The translations under genes and the position numbers were made by a program. A stretch of 64,000 nt of DNA from Myceligenerans salitolerans (GTDB lineage Bacteria > Actinomycetota > Actinomycetes > Actinomycetales > Cellulomonadaceae), in contig NZ_JAFMPK010000043.1 of assembly GCF_017349295.1 (NCBI RefSeq), positions 62,001 to 126,000 of the forward strand. Direction: 5' to 3'. This document shows positions 16,645-25,152 of the stretch, in pieces (positions within the stretch are counted from its first letter, which is position 1; the number at the start of each line of letters is the position of its first letter). The notes under the pieces are model-generated. The model ran no database searches and was not told the origin of the DNA. It was given only the letters and a program-made list of their open reading frames with translations.

Positions 16645-17358
16645 ATGGGTTCCATCCTTGCCGTCTGCCGCGTCCACCAGTTGCTGCCCGACCCCGGTTC
16701 CGTGGGCACCACCGCCATCGACAAGCGCCCCGTGGTCGGGCGGGTGAAGGCTCGCATGCTCGGGTTGTACGCGGACGTGCAGGCCGACCGTGTCCATCAT
16801 GGCGGACCTGACCAGGCCGTGTACGCGTACGCCCAGGAGGACGCGGAGCACTGGGCGCACGAACTGGGCCGGGAGATCTCACCCGGCCTGTTCGGTGAGA
16901 ACCTGCGGACCGCCGGTGTCGACGTGAGCACGGCGGTGGTGGGCGAACGGTGGCGCGTGGGCTCCGCGGTGCTCGAGGTCACCCAGCCGCGTACGCCCTG
17001 TTCGACGTTCCAGCGCCGCATGGGGGAGGAGCGCTGGGTGCGCCGTTTCACGGCGGCGAACCGGACCGGCGCGTACCTGCGTGTGGCCGAGGCGGGGGAT
17101 ATCGGGGCCGGGGACACGGTCGACGTCGTCCACGTGCCCGAGCACGGGGTGCGGATCGCGGACTGGTTCGCGGCCACGTACTCCGCGGCGCGGGGTGCCG
17201 TGCCACAGGACGGCGAGCTGGGCGATCCCGACCGCACGGGTCTCGCCGGGCTCGCCCGGCGCCTGCTCGCGGCCGAGGCCGCCGGGGAGTGCCGGCTCGG
17301 TGAGGAGATGCGGGGCCGGTGCCGGACGGCGGTCGCGTCCCTGGCCCCGGCCGGCTGA
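16645..17358 (+). CDS. MOSC domain-containing protein
   Basis: A 237-residue protein of the MOSC superfamily (molybdenum cofactor sulfurase C-terminal; YiiM-like group). Family hallmarks are VHHGGPDQAVYAYAQEDAEHWA, SPGLFGENLRT, WRVGSAVLEVTQPRTPCSTF (with the conserved Cys) and RTGAYLRVAEAGDIGAGD. YiiM relatives detoxify N-hydroxylated compounds with a molybdopterin cofactor, so a similar role is possible. The ATG at 16645 has a CAGGAT box 7 nt upstream; an in-frame ATG lies 9 nt earlier. Confidence 0.9.
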   Translation: MGSILAVCRVHQLLPDPGSVGTTAIDKRPVVGRVKARMLGLYADVQADRVHHGGPDQAVYAYAQEDAEHWAHELGREISPGLFGENLRTAGVDVSTAVVGERWRVGSAVLEVTQPRTPCSTFQRRMGEERWVRRFTAANRTGAYLRVAEAGDIGAGDTVDVVHVPEHGVRIADWFAATYSAARGAVPQDGELGDPDRTGLAGLARRLLAAEAAGECRLGEEMRGRCRTAVASLAPAG

Positions 17359-17371
17359 CGCGACCGGGGCC
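17343..17371. terminator. Terminator-like inverted repeat after MOSC gene
   Basis: GGCCCCGG (17343-17350) and CCGGGGCC (17364-17371) pair perfectly around the stop codon of the MOSC gene. The position suits termination before the mannanase promoter. There is no U-tract. Confidence 0.4.
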
Positions 17372-17410
17372 GTCGTCACGCGCCGTGTCGTGCGGCTCCT
17401 GAGGCGGTTC

Positions 17411-17428
17411 GCATTAATCGCTTAATGC
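17411..17428. promoter_or_regulatory. LacI-type operator candidate for the mannanase gene
   Basis: GCATTAATCGCTTAATGC is a palindrome in 16 of 18 positions with a central CG, the layout of LacI/GalR-family operators that govern glycosidase genes in actinobacteria. It lies about 105 bp before the start codon in an otherwise GC-rich gap. No LacI gene is in the window. Confidence 0.5.
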
Positions 17429-17532
17429 GCTGGGCTCTCGATGATCGGGCCGCGACAGTGGGTCCGCGGGGTGCGCGGGTTCGTCGTCGGGCAGCATCAG
17501 CCCGCGCCGTGTGCCCGGGAACGAGGGAGTTC

Positions 17533-18936
17533 ATGCGACCCAGACGAAAGGCCTTGCTCGCCGCGGCGGGCGGCGCGGCTCTGCTCGCAGCGCCTCTGGC
17601 GGTGGCGTTGCCCGGTGCCGCGGAGCCGGCCGACACGCTGGAGGTCGGCATCCACGTCGAAGGCGACCGCATCGTCGAGGCCGACGGTTCGGAACTGCTG
17701 CTGCGGGGCGTCAGCCACGCGCACACCTGGTACCTGAACGAGACCGGTTCGTTCGCCGACATCGACGACGCCGGCGCGAACGCCGTCCGGGTCGTGCTCA
17801 GCGACGGCACGCGGTGGAACCGGAACGGGCCCGCCGACGTGGCGAACGTCGTGGACCTGTGCTGGCAGAACGAGCTCGTCTGCGTGCTCGAGGACCACGA
17901 CACCACCGGCTACGGCGAGGAGGCGGCGGCGGCGACGCTCGACCAGGCGGTGGACTACTGGATCTCGCTGCTCCCCGTGCTGGAGGGCACGGAGGACTAC
18001 GTACTCGTCAACATCGGCAACGAGCCGTACGGGAACGACGCTGCCACGAACGAGGGCTGGGCCGCCGACACCTCGTCCGCGATCCAGCGCCTGCGCGCCG
18101 CCGGGTTCGACCACACGATCGTGGTCGACGCCCCCTCGTGGGGCCAGGACTGGCAGGGCATCATGCGGGAGCGCGCGCCCGAGGTCGCGGCCGCCGACCC
18201 GGACGGGAACACCGTGTTCTCTGTCCACATGTACGGCGTCTACTCGTCCGCGCAGGCGGTCCGCGACTACATCGACGCGTTCGACGCCATGGGTCTGCCG
18301 CTGATCGTCGGGGAGTTCGGTCACGACCACTCCGACGGCGATCCGGACGAGGACACGATCATGTCCTACACCCGGTCCCAGGGCGTCGGGTGGTTCGCCT
18401 GGTCCTGGAGCGGCAACGGTGGCGGCGTCGAGTACCTGGACATGGTGCGGCAGTTCGACCCCGCCCAGCGCACCGACTGGGGGAACCGGGTCGTCACCGG
18501 TCCCGACGGGCTCGCCCAGACGTCGGTCAAGGCCGGCGTGTTCGGCGGCGGAGGTCCGGAGCCCACGGACGACCCGACGGATGACCCGACCGACGATCCG
18601 ACCGATGACCCCACCGACGACCCGACCGATGACCCGGGCACCGGTGCCTGCGTGGCCACGCTCGAGGTGGTGAACGACTGGGGCAGCGGCTTCCAGGGCC
18701 AGATCACCGTCACCGGCGGCTCGGGCGGCACCAGCGGCTGGACCACCCAGTTCACACTGCCCACGGGCACGACGATCGGCAGCCTGTGGAACGCGGACTA
18801 CTCCGTCAACGGCTCCACCGTCACCGCGAGCGACGTCGGCTGGAACGGCACGCTGAACGCCGGCCAGTCGACCTCCTTCGGCTTCACCGCCAACGGCACC
18901 GCACCTGACGCAGTCCCCGTGACCTGCGTGGACTGA
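17533..18936 (+). CDS. Secreted endo-beta-1,4-mannanase, GH5 (subfamily 8-like) with CBM2
   Basis: A 467-residue extracellular glycosidase. The signal peptide is residues 1-30 (MRPRRKA start, hydrophobic core, Ala-rich cleavage region). The GH5 domain is at about 35-335. RGVSHAHTWY, VLEDHDTTG and GWFAWSWSGN match the bacterial beta-mannanase branch (GH5_8) better than cellulases. The acid/base Glu is E164 (NIGNEPYG) and the nucleophile is E261 (LIVGEFGHDH). A Pro-Thr-Asp-Asp linker at 343-370 connects to a C-terminal family 2 carbohydrate-binding module (about 373-467, with flanking Cys). The ATG at 17533 is chosen because it opens the signal peptide and follows GAGGGAG. Cellulose-anchored mannan degradation is the likely role. 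Confidence 0.9.
   Translation: MRPRRKALLAAAGGAALLAAPLAVALPGAAEPADTLEVGIHVEGDRIVEADGSELLLRGVSHAHTWYLNETGSFADIDDAGANAVRVVLSDGTRWNRNGPADVANVVDLCWQNELVCVLEDHDTTGYGEEAAAATLDQAVDYWISLLPVLEGTEDYVLVNIGNEPYGNDAATNEGWAADTSSAIQRLRAAGFDHTIVVDAPSWGQDWQGIMRERAPEVAAADPDGNTVFSVHMYGVYSSAQAVRDYIDAFDAMGLPLIVGEFGHDHSDGDPDEDTIMSYTRSQGVGWFAWSWSGNGGGVEYLDMVRQFDPAQRTDWGNRVVTGPDGLAQTSVKAGVFGGGGPEPTDDPTDDPTDDPTDDPTDDPTDDPGTGACVATLEVVNDWGSGFQGQITVTGGSGGTSGWTTQFTLPTGTTIGSLWNADYSVNGSTVTASDVGWNGTLNAGQSTSFGFTANGTAPDAVPVTCVD
18562..18633 (+). repeat. 12-bp tandem repeat encoding (Pro-Thr-Asp-Asp) linker
   Basis: Six imperfect 12-bp units, each encoding Pro-Thr-Asp-Asp, form the linker between the catalytic and binding domains of the mannanase. 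A shorter version with Glu variants occurs in the GH6 gene. Confidence 0.85.
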
Positions 18937-18944
18937 GCCGGTCG

Positions 18945-18980
18945 GCCTGGCGGAGCGCCGTGCGCGGCGCTCCGCCAGGC
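18945..18980. terminator. Strong hairpin terminator after mannanase gene
   Basis: Perfect 16-bp arms GCCTGGCGGAGCGCCG (18945-18960) and CGGCGCTCCGCCAGGC (18965-18980) with a TGCG tetraloop start 9 bp after the stop codon. It is U-less, as is common in high-GC actinobacteria. Confidence 0.75.
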
Positions 18981-19014
18981 GCGGCGTCCCACCTGGTGAC
19001 GGGGTTCCGGCCGG

Positions 19015-19043
19015 TTAACATCCAGGAAACATTCGGCTAGGCT
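19015..19043 (+). promoter_or_regulatory. Promoter of the lyase gene
   Basis: TTAACA (19015-19020), a 17-nt spacer and TAGGCT (19038-19043) make a good housekeeping-type promoter. Transcription would start near 19050, about 40 nt before the ATG at 19089. Confidence 0.65.
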
Positions 19044-19088
19044 GTGGTGGCCCGCTTCACTGTCGACAACCCCCTGGGGGCTGCGAAG

Positions 19089-20537
19089 ATGTCCGACGAA
19101 TCGATTCGACGCTATACCGACGGCCGCGTGCCGGAGCCCGGCATCAAGCACCTCTTCAGCGCCGAGAACCGATTCCAGCGCCGGCTCGACGTCGAGGCGG
19201 CACTCGCTCAGGCAGAGGCGGACGTCGGGCTGATCCCCGAGGACGCCGCCGGAGCCATCGAGGCCGCGGCCCGGATCGAGAAGCTCGACATGTCCCGGAT
19301 CGCCGAGGCCACCGCGACGGCGAGCCACCCGCTCATGCCACTGGTGGACGAACTCGCGCGCGTCGTCGGGCCCGAGCACGGCGAGTGGATCCACTGGGGC
19401 GCCACCACGCAGAACATCACACAGACCGCGGACATCCTCGTACTGCGCGACGTGCACCGGGCGCTCAAGAGGCACCTCGCCACGACCCTGCGAGCCCTGT
19501 CCGAGCTCGCCGACTCGTCCGCCGCGGTGCCCATGCCCGGACGCACCCATTCCCAGCACGCCGTTCCGGTCACGTTCGGTTTCAAGGCCGCGGTCTGGAT
19601 CGACGAGCTCACCGCCACCGTCGACCGGCTGGAGCGCCTCGAGGACCGGCTGTTCCGGGTTCTCATGGGTGGCGCCGTGGGTACGTTCGCCTCGTTCGGA
19701 CCGCAGGGCCGTGCGGTGGAACGCGGTGTCGCCGAGCGGCTGGGCCTGGGCACGATGCCGGTCCCCTCGCGAGCCGTGAACGACGGGATGGTGGAGTTCG
19801 TCGTCGTCCTCGGCCTGCTGGCCGGTACCGCCGGCAAGATCGGCAAGGACGTCTACACCCTGATGCAGCCCGAGTTCGGTGAGGCGTTCGAGCCGATTCC
19901 CGCCGGGACGGTCGGCAGTTCGACGATGCCGCACAAGCGGAACCCCCAGCTCGCGCTCGACGTGCAGTCGATGAGCGCGCAGGTGCGCGCCCTGACGGGG
20001 CCGGCCCTGGAGTCCATGCTGCACGACCACGAGGCGAACGGTGGCATGACGGCGCTGCTCGAGGACGTCATCGGTCAGGCTGCGGTGCTGTCCGGTGACC
20101 TGCTGGTCCGGCTGTCGGTCATCATGTCGGGCCTCGAGGTCGACGAACAGCGGATGCGTGCCAACCTCGCGCTGTCCGAGGGCCTGATGGGTTCGGAGTC
20201 GCTCATGCTGGAGCTGGGCGAGCGCATCGGCCGGCAGAGCGCGCACGAGATCGTGTTCGAGCTCGCGCAGGCGGCCGCCGTCGGCGACGCGTCGTTCCTC
20301 GACCTCCTGCTGCGGGACGCCACGGTCCGTGAGCACCTCGACCCGGAGCGGATTCGCCGGCTCATCGACCCGTCGAGCTATCTGGGCGAGAGCGTCGCCA
20401 TCGCGCGGGACCTGGCGCGGCACGCGCGAGCCGTCGCCGACCGCCTGGAGTTCCGTGCGGAGGCCGACACGATCGCGGCGATGGACGCCGCAGCGGTGGA
20501 CGTGCCGCGGGACGGCCTGGACCTCACGACCGTCTAG
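19089..20537 (+). CDS. Fumarase/aspartase superfamily lyase (adenylosuccinate lyase / carboxymuconate cycloisomerase-like)
   Basis: A 482-residue all-helical lyase. The superfamily signature GSSTMPHKRNP is at 276-286 and supplies the catalytic serine loop. GRTHSQHAVPVTFG at 151-164 carries the catalytic His, and HWGATTQNITQTAD at 102-115 is the first conserved region. It resembles the PcaB/adenylosuccinate-lyase-family proteins of about 450-490 residues more than the purine enzyme, which is encoded separately at 41282-42757. No neighbouring protocatechuate genes support a PcaB role, so the substrate is open. ATG 19089 is used; an in-frame GTG at 19044 would add 15 residues. Confidence 0.85.
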   Translation: MSDESIRRYTDGRVPEPGIKHLFSAENRFQRRLDVEAALAQAEADVGLIPEDAAGAIEAAARIEKLDMSRIAEATATASHPLMPLVDELARVVGPEHGEWIHWGATTQNITQTADILVLRDVHRALKRHLATTLRALSELADSSAAVPMPGRTHSQHAVPVTFGFKAAVWIDELTATVDRLERLEDRLFRVLMGGAVGTFASFGPQGRAVERGVAERLGLGTMPVPSRAVNDGMVEFVVVLGLLAGTAGKIGKDVYTLMQPEFGEAFEPIPAGTVGSSTMPHKRNPQLALDVQSMSAQVRALTGPALESMLHDHEANGGMTALLEDVIGQAAVLSGDLLVRLSVIMSGLEVDEQRMRANLALSEGLMGSESLMLELGERIGRQSAHEIVFELAQAAAVGDASFLDLLLRDATVREHLDPERIRRLIDPSSYLGESVAIARDLARHARAVADRLEFRAEADTIAAMDAAAVDVPRDGLDLTTV

Positions 20538-20541
20538 GACC

Positions 20542-20560
20542 TGGCGCGCCGGCCGCGCCA
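20542..20560. terminator. Short inverted repeat between convergent genes
   Basis: TGGCGCG (20542-20548) and CGCGCCA (20554-20560) pair around CCGGC, 5 bp after the lyase stop codon. This is a plausible terminator for the lyase gene. Confidence 0.45.
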
Positions 20561-20606
20561 CAAGCCTGCGGTGTGGGAACGAGCCCGCCGTGTCGAGCCC
20601 GCCGTG

Positions 20607-21287
20607 TCAGAACAGGGTCGCCGACTCCCAGGGAGCCGGCGAGTCCTCCCCCTGCCGCGCGTCCGGTGCGCCGGGCCCGGCGGCGCGGTGGTCACGGGCC
20701 GCCACGCGGGCCGGGCCGTCGGGCGCCGGCCCGGCCGTGACGGGCGGCGTACCGGCGTTCACACCGTCGGCAGACGCACGCGCCAGTTCGGCGGCCTGCG
20801 CGGCGGGCGGCATGTTCCCGATCAGGAAACCGTCCAGGTCGCCTCGTCCGGCGGACCAGTCCGCGGCCGAAAGCTCCGCGAGGTGCCGGGCGCGTTCGTG
20901 GAACGGGCTGTCGATGTGTCCCCGGACGTGCCGGAAGCGGACCGGTCCCGTGCGCGTCGTGACGGCGTCGTCGAGCGCACGCACGATGTCGGCGTCCGGG
21001 ACGGCTTCGTCGGCCGCGGTGCGCCAGCCGTTGGCCTTCCAGACCGGCAGCCACTCCGAGGCGACACGGATGGCCTGCTGCGATCCGGACTCCACGAGAA
21101 GCGGCTCGTCCCCGGGGTGGGCCTCGATGGCGCGGAGGACGGCGGTCAGCCCGGCGGACTGATCCGTGCCGCTGGCGGCACCACCCGAATCGAAGTTCCC
21201 GTCCGTGTGGTCGATCCACGCCCAGCCGATCGCACCCGGGTCACCGAGGGCGTCCCCGTGGGTGCTGAGGATGATCACGGCGACCAT
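20607..21287 (-). CDS. RNase H-fold protein with degenerate active site
   Basis: A 226-residue protein whose first 150 residues follow the ribonuclease HI fold. They comprise an opening strand with LSTHGDALGDPGAIGWAWIDH, then LTAVLRAIEAHPGDEPLLVESGSQQAI, a KANGWRTA segment, and RFRHVRGHIDSPFHERARHLA. Compared with RNase HI, the first aspartate is shifted (THGD for TDGS), the helix-A Glu position is occupied by Leu/Thr, the ESDS aspartate is Gly, and the last Asp is replaced in ERARHLA. It is therefore probably not a normal nuclease. The C-terminal 70 residues are Ala/Pro-rich. ATG 21287 is chosen because the long upstream frame is antisense to the iron transporter. Confidence 0.75.
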   Translation of the reverse strand: MVAVIILSTHGDALGDPGAIGWAWIDHTDGNFDSGGAASGTDQSAGLTAVLRAIEAHPGDEPLLVESGSQQAIRVASEWLPVWKANGWRTAADEAVPDADIVRALDDAVTTRTGPVRFRHVRGHIDSPFHERARHLAELSAADWSAGRGDLDGFLIGNMPPAAQAAELARASADGVNAGTPPVTAGPAPDGPARVAARDHRAAGPGAPDARQGEDSPAPWESATLF

Positions 21288-21412
21288 TGTGCCTTGCCGA
21301 GCGGGATGGTGGGTAGGGCGACATGCTTGACAGGATGAGTTCCGGGTGCAGGAAATCTCCGCGCGTGCCCTCCCGGAACCCATGACGGGCTCGCCGTTGC
21401 GATCATGGCAGC

Positions 21413-22603
21413 ATGCCCGGACCCACTCCTGCCGAGCGTGCCGCGAACCAGCATCCTTCTCGCCGTCGCACGCGCGCCGACATCCGTCGCTGGCGCCGCT
21501 ATCTGGCGGCGGAACGCGCCGAAGCCGCTTCCTATCGGGACCTCGCGCGGCGGCGTACGGGCGAGGAACGCGAGATCCTCCTCGCACTGGCCGAGGCGGA
21601 GAAGCGGCATGAGGCGCACTGGCTCGACCTGCTCGGCGACGACGTGGGCGAGCCGCTGCGCACCGAATGGCGCTCTCGGGCGCTCGGCCTGCTGGCCCGG
21701 CGGTTCGGCGGGGTGTTCGTGCTGGCTCTCGCGCAGCGTGCCGAGGCCCGCTCGGTGTACTCGCGGGACCTGGACGCGACCGCGGCCATGGCCGCCGACG
21801 AGCAGATCCACGAAGAGGTGGTCCGGAGCCTGGCGACCCGCGGGCGGAACCGGCTGTCGGGCACCTTCCGGGCCGCCGTGTTCGGCGCGAACGACGGACT
21901 GGTGTCCAACCTCGCGCTGGTGCTCGGTGTCGGCGCGTCGGGGGTCTCCCAGCAGACGGTCCTGCTGAGCGGTCTGGCGGGACTGCTGGCGGGATCCTTG
22001 TCGATGGCGGCAGGCGAGTTCGTGTCCGTGCGGTCACAGCGGGAACTCCTGGAGGCATCGTCGCCGTCACCCGACACCGCCGCGGCACTGCCCCACCTGG
22101 ATCTCGACGCGAACGAGCTCGCCCTGGTCTACCGTGCCCGGGGCATGTCCCCCGACGAGGCGCAGGAGCGTGCGGACGAGATCCTCGCCCCCTTCTCGGT
22201 GCCGGCCGACGAGCCTCGTGGTGTCCTGACGGGGGGCGACGCCGCCGCCGGTGGCGATGCCGAGGAAGGTGGCCCCGGGGCAGGAGCCGCCGTCGCGGAC
22301 GGAGTGACCGACGAGCACGAGACCCATGGGACCGCGTGGGGCGCGGCGTCGTCGTCGTTCTGCTTCTTCGCGTCCGGTGCGCTGATTCCCGTCACGCCCT
22401 ACCTGTTCGGTATCGGGGGAATGACGGCGGTGACCGTCGCCTCGGTGCTGGTCGGCCTCGCCCTCCTCGCCACGGGCGCGATCGTGGGCCTGCTCTCCGG
22501 AGCCTCGCCGTTGACCCGCGCGCTGCGGCAACTGCTCATCGGCTTCGGCGCCGCTGCCGTGACCTACCTTCTCGGACTGGTCTTCGGTACGGTGGTGGGG
22601 TAG
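21413..22603 (+). CDS. Erythrin-VIT1/CCC1 family iron/manganese transporter
   Basis: A 396-residue membrane protein. Residues about 25-140 form a ferritin-like (erythrin) helical domain with paired Glu/His ligands (AERAEAASYRDLA, EAEKRHEAHW, ADEQIHEEVV). Residues about 150-396 are a VIT1/CCC1-type transporter: AAVFGANDGLVSNLALVLGV and SMAAGEFVSVRSQRE, an acidic cytoplasmic segment, then three helices. Fusions of this kind export or store Fe(II)/Mn(II), with the ferritin-like domain sensing or loading iron. A GATCAT box 6 nt before the ATG suggests a leaderless message. The polar stretch around residues 265-305 is a variable loop. Confidence 0.9.
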   Translation: MPGPTPAERAANQHPSRRRTRADIRRWRRYLAAERAEAASYRDLARRRTGEEREILLALAEAEKRHEAHWLDLLGDDVGEPLRTEWRSRALGLLARRFGGVFVLALAQRAEARSVYSRDLDATAAMAADEQIHEEVVRSLATRGRNRLSGTFRAAVFGANDGLVSNLALVLGVGASGVSQQTVLLSGLAGLLAGSLSMAAGEFVSVRSQRELLEASSPSPDTAAALPHLDLDANELALVYRARGMSPDEAQERADEILAPFSVPADEPRGVLTGGDAAAGGDAEEGGPGAGAAVADGVTDEHETHGTAWGAASSSFCFFASGALIPVTPYLFGIGGMTAVTVASVLVGLALLATGAIVGLLSGASPLTRALRQLLIGFGAAAVTYLLGLVFGTVVG

Positions 22604-22697
22604 CCGCCCCGACGCGCCGGTGCCCCGTTGCGCGCAGGGCGAAAAAGGTTCACAGTTGTGCACGGACCTGCATATCGGCGACGAATGGTTTGTGTAC

Positions 22698-23201
22698 ATG
22701 GCTTCGGCGCACCACCGCATCCCCCGGGCAGCGAGAACGCCTGGCTGGATCGTGCGCGTCGCCCTGTCGCTCGGCATCGCGGCCGGTGGCCTGTTGCTCG
22801 GGGCTCCGCCGGCCGCCTCCGTGGCCGACGGCCCGTTCGATGCCGTCGCCGACGCGGCGCCACCGAAGGCGGATACCGTGCGGCCTGCTCCGGGCACCGC
22901 TCAGGAGAACCGCGGAAGCACGGTCCTTCCCGTGGCGGAGCCGGCGTCCCACTCGGCGGTCCCGCAGCCGAGGGGCGAGATCGGGGCCGCGCAGGGGAGC
23001 GACGCGGAGCACCGGTCGGGCGACACGCTGGCGTCCGCGGTGGAAGGCAGCGTCTCGCTGCTGCGGGCGAGCGGCGGGGAGGCGACGGTCCTTCTCGCCT
23101 CGTTGCTCGTCATCGGCCTGGCCGTGTTCCGGGGGCGTACCCAGGAGCGTCCGAAGCCGCATTCGCTCGCGTGCTTCGAGGTGCCCGTCTCTCCGGCCTG
23201 A
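22698..23201 (+). CDS. Hypothetical exported protein with C-terminal membrane anchor
   Basis: A 167-residue protein of unknown function. A basic N-terminus and hydrophobic core (about residues 18-38, ending PPAASVA) form a signal peptide. The middle is Ala/Pro/Glu-rich and low in complexity. A transmembrane helix near residues 127-144 (ATVLLASLLVIGLAVF) is followed by a basic tail (RGRTQERPK), which would keep the C-terminus inside. ATG 22698 is chosen to start at the signal peptide; the frame is open from 22620. It could be a surface-exposed spacer protein. Confidence 0.6.
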   Translation: MASAHHRIPRAARTPGWIVRVALSLGIAAGGLLLGAPPAASVADGPFDAVADAAPPKADTVRPAPGTAQENRGSTVLPVAEPASHSAVPQPRGEIGAAQGSDAEHRSGDTLASAVEGSVSLLRASGGEATVLLASLLVIGLAVFRGRTQERPKPHSLACFEVPVSPA

Positions 23202-23567
23202 GACCCAAGGACTCGGGGCTCGTCCGGCCTCGCCTCGCCGTTCCGGGAGGCGGTCGCCGCGGGTCCTGATCGTCGACGGCGCTCCCGCGGGCGCGTCGTC
23301 GACCGACGGCTGACATCTGGTTCGCGGTCCGTACGCGGGGTATCGCTGGGGGGTGTGCCCGCGGGTCCGGAGTCGCGATCCATCGGATGTCAGGGGCCGA
23401 CGTCGGAGGTGCCGCTGGGGGGTGCCTCGGACGGACGCCCGTACCGTGCGGACGGATACCGGCTCGCCGTCGAACGGACGGCGTGCCGGGGCCGGTCCGC
23501 TGCAGGAAGCCCTGGGGCCGGTCCGCTCGCCGGACCGGCCCCAGGGTGCGGTGGGCTGTGTCGTCGG
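23202..23567. other. Convergent intergenic region without recognisable gene
   Basis: In this 366-bp stretch between the exported protein and flotillin no reading frame looks protein-like in composition or has a ribosome site. Apart from the terminator hairpin at its right end (23510-23546) nothing is recognised. Confidence 0.5.
23510..23546. terminator. Hairpin terminator of flotillin operon
   Basis: Exact 16-bp arms CCCTGGGGCCGGTCCG (23510-23525) and CGGACCGGCCCCAGGG (23531-23546) enclose a 5-nt loop. The hairpin lies 21 bp beyond the flotillin stop codon on the minus strand. Confidence 0.75.
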
Positions 23568-25058
23568 CTACTTCGTGCCGGACGACGGGTCCGAGGTGGA
23601 CGACCCGTCCGACGACGGCCCCCGGCCGATGGTCGTACCCGCCACGCCGCTGATGAGATCGTTGAGATCCACACCCGTCAACTGCTTGATGACGCCTTGG
23701 CCCTCGCCCAGGACGCTCGCCACGTTCTTGGTGAGCGCGGAGGCCCCGTCGGTGGAGACCACGGTCATGCCCGCGATGTTGCCGATCGGCTCGGCGGCGG
23801 CGCGCACGATCTCGGGCAGACGCTCGATGAGTTCCTGTGCCAGTGCGGCCTCGCCGTACTTGCGCAGCGCCTCGGCCTTCGCGTCCGTGGCGGCGGCCTC
23901 TGCCCGGCCCTCGGCCTCGACGGCGGCCGCACGTGCCTCGCCCTCGGCGCGGATACCCGCGGCGAGCGCGACCTGCTTGTCCCGCTCCGCCTCACCGGCA
24001 CGGCGCACGGACTCGGCCGCGGCCTCGGCGTCCTGGATGGCGGCCGTCTTGTTCGCCTCCGCGATCGTCGTGCGCTTGAACGCGTCCGCCTGGGTCGAGG
24101 CGTTCTCGGCGTCGCGCCGTGCGTTGGCCTCCTGGACCTGCGCGTAGGCGCGTGCCTCGGCGGGCTTGCGGATCTCGATGTCGAGTCGCTCCTGCTCCAC
24201 CCGAGCCTTCTCCGCCATCGCCTCACGTTCCTCGATGGCGACGTTCCGGTCCTGCTCCGCGCGGGCGAGCTGGCCCGCGGCCTCCGCCTCGGCCTGGGCC
24301 TTGTCGGTCTCGGCCTTGATCGCGGCCTTCTTCAGGTCGAGTTCCTTCTGCCGCTGTGCGATCTGCTCGGCGGCCTCGATGACCGCGAACTCCGAGACGC
24401 GCTTCGCCTCGGCCTCGGAGACCTCGGCGAGCTGTCGGGCCCGTGCGGACTCGGCGCGGCCCAGGTTCTCCAGGTAGTCGGAGCCGGGCGTAGAGATGTC
24501 CGAGATGTTGAGGATGTCGATCTGCAGGCCCTGCTCGGCGAGGTCCATCTTGGTGGACTGGACCACGCGGTCGGACAGGCCCTTGCGGTCCGAGATGATC
24601 TCCTCGAGCGTCATGTCTCCGACGATCGAGCGCAGGGAGCCCTCCAGCGCCTCCTTGATGATCTCGGTCAGCATGTCCTGCTGGGACAGGAAGCGCTGCG
24701 CGGCGCGGCGTACGCCCTCTTCGTCACCACGCACCTTGAAGTTCACGGACGCCTTGATCGCGACCTTGATGCGGTTGGCGTCGACCCCTTCGACGACGAT
24801 GCCGATCTGACGCTGCTCCAGCGAGATGGAGAAGCCCTGCTGCAGCACCGGCCAGACGAAGGTGCGGCCGCCGACGACGACCCGCTGGTTGGCCAGATCG
24901 GCCTCGCGCTTCCCGGCGCCGCGCCCGACGACGATGAGGGCCTCGTTCGGCGGCACCCGCCGGATCCTGCTGGAGACGAACGCCATCAGGATGACGACGG
25001 CGACGATCACGGCGACGACAGCGATCACGCTGACGAGGCCAGGGTTGTCCGGGGACAT
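23568..25058 (-). CDS. Flotillin-like SPFH-domain membrane protein
   Basis: A 496-residue scaffold protein. A single N-terminal transmembrane helix (about residues 8-28) is followed by an SPFH/band-7 domain (about 35-200), with RVVVGGRTFVWPVLQQGFSISLEQ and NFKVRGDEEGVRRAAQRFL. A long Ala/Glu/Arg coiled coil (about 215-400, the flotillin repeat region) ends in a Gly/Ser tail. Bacterial flotillins organise fluid membrane domains with NfeD partners. The NfeD-like gene lies just upstream on the same strand, confirming the pair. The ATG at 25058 has an AAGGAG ribosome site and is preferred to the longer frame. Confidence 0.93.
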   Translation of the reverse strand: MSPDNPGLVSVIAVVAVIVAVVILMAFVSSRIRRVPPNEALIVVGRGAGKREADLANQRVVVGGRTFVWPVLQQGFSISLEQRQIGIVVEGVDANRIKVAIKASVNFKVRGDEEGVRRAAQRFLSQQDMLTEIIKEALEGSLRSIVGDMTLEEIISDRKGLSDRVVQSTKMDLAEQGLQIDILNISDISTPGSDYLENLGRAESARARQLAEVSEAEAKRVSEFAVIEAAEQIAQRQKELDLKKAAIKAETDKAQAEAEAAGQLARAEQDRNVAIEEREAMAEKARVEQERLDIEIRKPAEARAYAQVQEANARRDAENASTQADAFKRTTIAEANKTAAIQDAEAAAESVRRAGEAERDKQVALAAGIRAEGEARAAAVEAEGRAEAAATDAKAEALRKYGEAALAQELIERLPEIVRAAAEPIGNIAGMTVVSTDGASALTKNVASVLGEGQGVIKQLTGVDLNDLISGVAGTTIGRGPSSDGSSTSDPSSGTK

Positions 25059-25152
25059 GTGTGCTCCTTGGGGGGTGTCCTGGTGGGTGGTTGCTTCGAC
25101 GTCACCGCCGGGGACGCTCACGGCGAGCGAACGCCCGGCGGTCGGGTGCCGG

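Noticed and set aside
18562-18633. Short direct repeats as a CRISPR-like array
   Set aside because: The units are 12 bp, contiguous and in frame, encoding a Pro-Thr-Asp-Asp protein linker.
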